A model generated the notes under the pieces. That model was given only the letters and a program-made list of their open reading frames with translations. It was not told where the DNA came from and ran no database searches. From positions 1-8,491 of the forward strand of contig JACCYX010000386.1 in assembly GCA_013696265.1 (NCBI GenBank): a DNA stretch of 8,491 nucleotides, written 5' to 3'. Positions 5,963 through 8,491 of the stretch are shown here, in pieces. Source of the DNA: Chloroflexia bacterium (GTDB lineage: Bacteria > Chloroflexota > Chloroflexia > Thermomicrobiales > UBA6265). Both the position numbers and the translations under genes were made by a program. Position 1 is the first letter of the stretch, and each line of letters opens with the position of its first letter.

Positions 5963-5987
5963 TGTCCTAGTTCGATACATCTGAGAA
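5963..5987 (+). repeat. Left terminal inverted repeat of the IS481-type element
   Basis: These 25 bases align with the reverse complement of 7098-7123 with one gap. Shared blocks are TGT at the tip, AGTTC, and ACAT-C/G-TGAGAA at the inner side. The transposase stop codon (5967-5969) lies inside this repeat, so coding sequence runs into the IS end. Confidence 0.75.
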
Positions 5988-7019
5988 TTTCTTGGAACGA
6001 AGAAAAGCGTGAGGCGTCTCGTACCCGACGGCTTGGTGAGGTCGGATCGTATTGTACGTCGCTTCCCATGCCCGGAGCGCCTGCTGCACGGTGGGGAGAT
6101 CGAGGTCGCCGTCGTAACACTCCCAGAATTCGCGGCGGGCGGTGCCGTTGAGGCGTTCGACGCGGCCGTTGAGCTTCGGGCTGCGCGGCGGGAGGACATA
6201 CAAGGCAATGTCCCGCGCCTGGCACGTCCGCTCGAAGTCGGCCATGGACTCCGATCCCCCATCGACCTGGATCGCCTGGACCGGGAACGGCATCCGGGCC
6301 ACCAGCTCGTCGAGGAAGGCGGTGGCCGTGCCCGCCGAGGTGGTCGCCCGGACCCCGACCACGGCCACCCGCGAGACGACATCGATCGCCGTGAACTGGC
6401 GGCGTTCGACATTCGGCAGGGGCCGCAGGTGCATCGTGTCGAGTTGGATCAAGGCACCGGGGTCGGTTGGCTGGCGCTTGTCCTTCGGGACCCGCGTGGC
6501 GTAGGGCCGCTGGGGGCGGGCCTTCCGGACGCGCACGGCGTGCGGTTCGCGGAGCAGATCGCGCCGCCGCAGGCTGCCGAGGATGCGGCCGACCATCGAG
6601 GCGCTGAGCCGGCCCCCCTGCCCCCGGAGGAGGACCTGGAGCGGCATTTTGCCCATGCGGGGGTACTGCCGCCGCAGGACCAGGACGGCGTCTTCCTGGG
6701 CGGCGGTCCAGGTCGTTCGCCGGGTCCGTTTCGGCCGCCGGGAGCGGGGTTCGAGGCTGGTCAGGTCATCGGGCCGGTACCGCGTGCGCCAGCGATAGAT
6801 CGTGGAGCCGGGCGTCTTGAAGGCGAGCGCGGCGTCAGCCACGCCGCGGCGGGCCGCATGCTCGATGCAGAGAAGGCGAAAGGTTGCCTCGATACTCAGG
6901 GTGGGCGCGTTCGGCAGCCCCCGCTGGACCCGGATCGGCACCCGGCGGACGACCGTGAAGCCCCCGCCCATCCCGGTCTGGTGCATCCGCCGTCGGTTCC
7001 GCTTGCTCTGCTTGGCCAT
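5967..7019 (-). CDS. IS481-family DDE transposase
   Basis: A 350-residue transposase with a retroviral-integrase-type catalytic core; it would cut and join the ends of the surrounding element. The basic N-terminus (MAKQSKRNRRR) is followed by a helix-turn-helix at about 41-80 (ATFRLLCIEHAARRGVADAA...TIYRWRTRY). A second DNA-binding region with PKRTRRTTW lies at about 96-155. Catalytic residues are D194 (IQLDTMHL), D253 (QVDGGSES) and E288 (GRVERLNGTARREF). That gives 34 residues between the second Asp and the Glu, as in DD(34-35)E enzymes. The C-terminal Y-N-x-x-R-P-H-Q motif (322-329) is typical of IS481 and IS3 families. The ATG at 7019 has an AGGAG site 8 bases upstream, inside a nested inverted repeat. 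No frameshift or missing catalytic residue is seen. It is transcribed towards the rpmH operon. Confidence 0.93.
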   Translation of the reverse strand: MAKQSKRNRRRMHQTGMGGGFTVVRRVPIRVQRGLPNAPTLSIEATFRLLCIEHAARRGVADAALAFKTPGSTIYRWRTRYRPDDLTSLEPRSRRPKRTRRTTWTAAQEDAVLVLRRQYPRMGKMPLQVLLRGQGGRLSASMVGRILGSLRRRDLLREPHAVRVRKARPQRPYATRVPKDKRQPTDPGALIQLDTMHLRPLPNVERRQFTAIDVVSRVAVVGVRATTSAGTATAFLDELVARMPFPVQAIQVDGGSESMADFERTCQARDIALYVLPPRSPKLNGRVERLNGTARREFWECYDGDLDLPTVQQALRAWEATYNTIRPHQAVGYETPHAFLRSKKFSDVSN

Positions 7020-7080
7020 GAGGGGATCTCCTGGATCTTGGTCGAATAAGCACCACCAAGATACTCGGGACGATCCCCTC
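7020..7080 (-). promoter_or_regulatory. Nested inverted repeats over the transposase ribosome binding site
   Basis: GAGGGGATC (7020-7028) is perfectly complementary to GATCCCCTC (7072-7080). Inside it ATCTTGGT (7035-7042) is perfectly complementary to ACCAAGAT (7055-7062). Read as minus-strand RNA, this forms a long hairpin ending directly at the start codon (7017-7019), with the AGGAG site (7032-7028) partly in the outer stem. Known IS elements (for example IS10 and IS50) use such structures to block translation of transcripts entering from outside. That role is inferred here. Confidence 0.5.
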
Positions 7081-7097
7081 CTTTCATCGCTGCCGCC

Positions 7098-7123
7098 TTC
7101 TCACATGTTTCTGAACTTCTACA
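7098..7123 (-). repeat. Right terminal inverted repeat of the IS481-type element
   Basis: These 26 bases are the inverted partner of 5963-5987. The outermost bases ACA (7121-7123) give TGT when read inward. The inner TTCTCACATG block matches the left inner block with one change. The transposase promoter must lie in or near this repeat, but I do not see clear -35 and -10 boxes. Confidence 0.75.
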
Positions 7124-7150
7124 TTTCAAGCGCTGGCGAACAGCCGCCTC

Positions 7151-7217
7151 GTACTGGCCGGTCTTGTGCCGGCCATCCTCGGAGGCTCACTCGTACTGGC
7201 CGGTCTTGTGCCGGCCA
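7151..7217 (+). repeat. Two REP-type hairpins downstream of the RAYT gene
   Basis: Two identical 25-base units lie at 7151-7175 and 7193-7217. Each consists of GTAC, arm TGGCCGG, loop TCTTGTG and arm CCGGCCA. They are 42 bases apart start to start, with a 17-base spacer that shows no similarity to the spacers of the other cluster. The second unit ends 10 bases before the RAYT stop codon. They are inverted relative to the three copies at 7797-7899, so the transposase gene lies between oppositely oriented hairpins, as in REPtron loci. Confidence 0.85.
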
Positions 7218-7227
7218 CGACTTGCCT

Positions 7228-7731
7228 TCAGGAGTTTCCGTATTTGTCCTGCCATCGCCCAGGATTTCCTTCGATGTAGGCTCTCGACGTGTCCAGCATC
7301 CGATCGTCGCGAACGATTCGATCCTGAAAGCCGCGCAACCACAGCGAGCGATCGAATCGGGGAAACCGCCCTGCCCGCACACCGGCAGAGTAGTCTGCCA
7401 TCACCAGGCTCTTGAAGGTACCCACAATCGTACTGAGCGATTCGCCCGCACCATCCGGTTCAGGAGCGATGTGAATAATGCCATGCAGGTGGTTCGGCAT
7501 CACTACAAAGGCATCGAGGTTCACGCCTGGATACCGTTCGGGTATCGCTCGCCATTGGGCATCGACGATCATTCCAGCATCGTTGAGCAGCATCTGACCA
7601 TCTCGAACCGTTCCAAACCGCGGTTCCATGTGATGGACGCAGATCGTTACCAGATACAGGCCGGGCGTCGAATAATCGTACCCCTGAGCACGAAGTGGCT
7701 TACGAACCCGGTAGGGAGGTGGCGAAGACAT
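7228..7731 (-). CDS. REP-associated tyrosine transposase (RAYT), Y1/HUH type
   Basis: A 167-residue single-domain protein of the Y1_Tnp/TnpA-REP family. These enzymes nick single-stranded REP hairpins through a catalytic tyrosine and are domesticated relatives of IS200/IS605 TnpA. The HUH metal motif is H81-L-H83 in VVMPNHLHGIIHI. The catalytic Tyr is probably Y152 in RAYIEGNPGRW, the position of Y115 in E. coli TnpA-REP. LWLRGFQDRIVRDDRMLD, typical of RAYTs, precedes it. The N-terminal YDYSTPGLYLVTICVHHMEPRFG strand is also family-like. Length is normal. The ATG at 7731 has AAGG about 11 bases upstream. Hairpin repeats flank both sides in inverted orientation, which argues for RAYT rather than an IS200 element. 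Both catalytic motifs are intact. Confidence 0.93.
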   Translation of the reverse strand: MSSPPPYRVRKPLRAQGYDYSTPGLYLVTICVHHMEPRFGTVRDGQMLLNDAGMIVDAQWRAIPERYPGVNLDAFVVMPNHLHGIIHIAPEPDGAGESLSTIVGTFKSLVMADYSAGVRAGRFPRFDRSLWLRGFQDRIVRDDRMLDTSRAYIEGNPGRWQDKYGNS

Positions 7732-7796
7732 CGGCAGTTACCTTGGCGGGATTGGTTGGGTAGCGGATTCGATGGGCCAAGTGTGCGGTAGCGGCG

Positions 7797-7899
7797 TGGC
7801 CGGCACAAGACCGGCCAGTACGAGGGGTTCTGGCGTGGCCGGCACAAGACCGGCCAGTACAAGGGGCTCTGGCGTGGCCGGCACAAGACCGGCCAGTAC
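7797..7899 (-). repeat. Three tandem REP-type hairpins upstream of the RAYT gene
   Basis: Three identical 25-base units lie at 7797-7821, 7836-7860 and 7875-7899. On the minus strand each reads GTAC, TGGCCGG, TCTTGTG, CCGGCCA. The period is exactly 39 bases. The two 14-base spacers, GAGGGGTTCTGGCG and AAGGGGCTCTGGCG, differ at two positions, so the array grew by recent tandem duplication. With the pair at 7151-7217 they bracket the RAYT gene. They also occupy the upstream region of the divergent RIO kinase gene. Confidence 0.88.
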
Positions 7900-7916
7900 G
7901 AGTACGAGAGGACGTG

Positions 7917-7945
7917 TTCCAAATCACCGGCAAGCGCGGTATGAT
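7917..7945 (+). promoter_or_regulatory. Weak candidate promoter for the RIO kinase gene
   Basis: TATGAT (7940-7945) is a good -10 box. A poor -35 (TTCCAA, 7917-7922) lies 17 bases upstream. Transcription would start near 7952, just past the last REP hairpin, giving a leader of about 165 bases to the ATG at 8118. The stretch from 7732 to 8117 otherwise holds only the REP array and leader hairpins. Confidence 0.3.
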
Positions 7946-7954
7946 CGAGGCACT

Positions 7955-7988
7955 GCCCGAACCTGTCGGGCGGAAGGAACGCCGTTCC
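7955..7988 (+). other. Two short hairpins in the RIO kinase leader
   Basis: GCCCGA (7955-7960) pairs with TCGGGC (7966-7971) across a 5-base loop, and GGAAC (7976-7980) pairs with GTTCC (7984-7988) across a 3-base loop. They would be the first structures of a transcript starting near 7952. No T-run follows, so they are not a terminator. No known riboswitch is recognised. Confidence 0.3.
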
Positions 7989-8046
7989 CGGCCTGCGGTT
8001 GCGGGCGCATTTCGGGCCGACGGCATGGAACACCAGGAGGTGCACG

Positions 8047-8172
8047 ATGAACGATTCCATCGATCGGGGCGATCTCCTGGAGACTTCGCTCCCCAGCTTT
8101 TGCGGCGAAGGATACCCATGTCTGTCACCGAATCCGATATCCCCGAGGTCTTTTTCACCGATGGCTGGCTAA
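8047..8172 (+). CDS. Possible 41-residue overlapping leader ORF
   Basis: ATG 8047 has the best ribosome binding site in this area, AGGAGG (8035-8040) with 6 bases of spacing. It opens a 41-codon frame (MNDSIDRGDLLETSLPSFCG...) ending with TAA at 8170-8172. The frame runs past and overlaps the RIO kinase ATG at 8118 in another frame. The peptide is Pro/Ser-rich and resembles no family I know. It could be a regulatory leader peptide. Alternatively the site could serve an in-frame kinase start (GTG 8040 or ATG 8025), although the site lies at or after those codons. Confidence 0.3.
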   Translation: MNDSIDRGDLLETSLPSFCGEGYPCLSPNPISPRSFSPMAG

Positions 8173-8491
8173 CCGCCGTCGAATACCTGGTCAGCAGCGG
8201 CAAGGAAGGCACCGTCTTCTGCTGCCGCGCCGCGCCCCACACCGGTCACGACCGCCTGGCGGTCAAGATCCACCGTGGCCGGAGCCAGCGATCCTTCAAG
8301 AACGACGCCATCTATCTCAGCGGCCGCGCGATGGGCGGCTCCCTCAGCGGCACATCCGGGGTGAAGTCGAGCGGGATGCCCGACCGACGCCTGGAACGCG
8401 CCGTCGCCAAGCGGACCAGGCGCGGCAAGGCGGCGATCGAACACTCTTGGATCAATCACGAGTTCAACACCTTGCAGGTCCTGCACGCCGC
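8118..8491 (+). CDS. RIO-family serine protein kinase (partial, C-terminus outside window)
   Basis: The first 124 residues of a RIO1-like atypical protein kinase, cut by the window edge. After a short lead comes DGWLTAVEYLVSSGKEGTVF, which contains the RIO nucleotide-binding loop SGKEGTV (27-33; STGKEA in relatives). LAVKIHR follows with the ATP-contacting Lys50. The RIO-specific segment (RSFKNDAIYLSGR, residues 58-70) leads to RAVAKRTRRGKAAIEHSWINHEFNTLQVL, which contains the helix-C Glu near 115. The catalytic loop and metal-binding Asp are outside the window. Archaeal and eukaryotic RIO proteins act in small-subunit ribosome maturation; bacterial members are poorly understood. ATG 8118 has GAAGGA 5 bases upstream and fits the family start. 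An in-frame ATG at 8025 would add 31 residues (MEHQEVHDERFHRSGRSPGD...) without a good binding site. The gene diverges from the RAYT locus. Confidence 0.85.
   Translation, partial: MSVTESDIPEVFFTDGWLTAVEYLVSSGKEGTVFCCRAAPHTGHDRLAVKIHRGRSQRSFKNDAIYLSGRAMGGSLSGTSGVKSSGMPDRRLERAVAKRTRRGKAAIEHSWINHEFNTLQVLHA

Larger units (their letters stand above)
5963..7123 (-). mobile_element. Complete IS481-type insertion sequence, about 1.16 kb
   Basis: The element contains one DDE transposase on the minus strand and matching ends. The left end reads inward TGTCCTAGTTC, then ACATCTGAGAA; the right end, read inward, is TGTAGAAGTTC, then ACATGTGAGAA. TGT termini are typical of IS481. ATTTC occurs at both junctions (5957-5961 and 7123-7127), compatible with a short target duplication, although the exact end base is ambiguous by one position. 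Length and single-ORF organisation fit the family. The ends, ORF and ribosome binding site all look intact, so it may be active. Confidence 0.85.

Noticed and set aside
7797..7899. CRISPR-like array (three identical repeats with short spacers)
   Set aside because: The 25-base units are perfect hairpins, the spacers are only 14 bases and nearly identical to each other, and inverted copies lie on the other side of a RAYT gene. This is a REP array, not CRISPR.
7647..8060. ORFs with repeated peptides such as SYWPVLCRPR and GVAGTRPAST
   Set aside because: The repeats come from translating the REP hairpins in different frames. There is no binding site or conserved domain.

Overview
This 8.5 kb GC-rich bacterial segment carries the conserved rpmH-rnpA-yidD-yidC-jag block on the minus strand. 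Mobile and repetitive DNA surrounds and interrupts it. The gene order (50S L34, RNase P protein, YidD, YidC insertase, KH/R3H protein Jag) is the one found beside dnaA/oriC in many Gram-positive bacteria and Chloroflexota. High GC, GTG starts, a RIO-family kinase and dense palindromic repeats would fit a Chloroflexota/Thermomicrobia-type organism. That assignment is an inference with modest confidence.

Layout from left to right. At 1-124 lies the tail of an insertion sequence (end of a transposase plus a putative IS end). It cuts into the C-terminal remnant of an AbiEii-type nucleotidyltransferase toxin (125-468). A small unrecognised minus-strand ORF follows (504-764), then a PfkB-family sugar kinase (945-1976). 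A 176-bp imperfect palindrome (2065-2240) separates the kinase from jag (2258-3106). yidC (3251-4441), yidD (4638-4847), rnpA (4844-5293) and rpmH (5587-5757) come next, all on the minus strand. A strong sigma70-type promoter (5928-5957) lies upstream of rpmH. Directly outside it is a complete IS481-type element (about 5963-7123), with a DDE transposase, matching terminal inverted repeats and a short repeated flank. Beyond that is a REP-associated tyrosine transposase (RAYT, 7228-7731), flanked by two hairpin repeats on one side and three inverted ones on the other. The window ends in a divergent plus-strand gene, the first part of a RIO-type protein kinase (8118-8491+). Three start codons compete there, and one of them opens an overlapping short ORF.

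The housekeeping genes belong to one functional theme: ribosome and tRNA maturation (L34, RnpA) and co-translational membrane insertion (YidD, YidC), with Jag as an RNA-binding partner. dnaA is not found upstream of rpmH. IS481 and the RAYT locus occupy that side, so the usual oriC junction is rearranged here or lies outside the window.

The most interesting observation concerns the RAYT hairpins. The five repeats around the RAYT gene and one solitary hairpin between rpmH and rnpA share an exact 25-base plan: a GTA(C/G) tetranucleotide, a 7-base arm, a 7-base loop YCTTGTG, and a 7-base arm. Their stem sequences are nevertheless unrelated. This suggests recognition by tetranucleotide, loop and geometry rather than by stem sequence.
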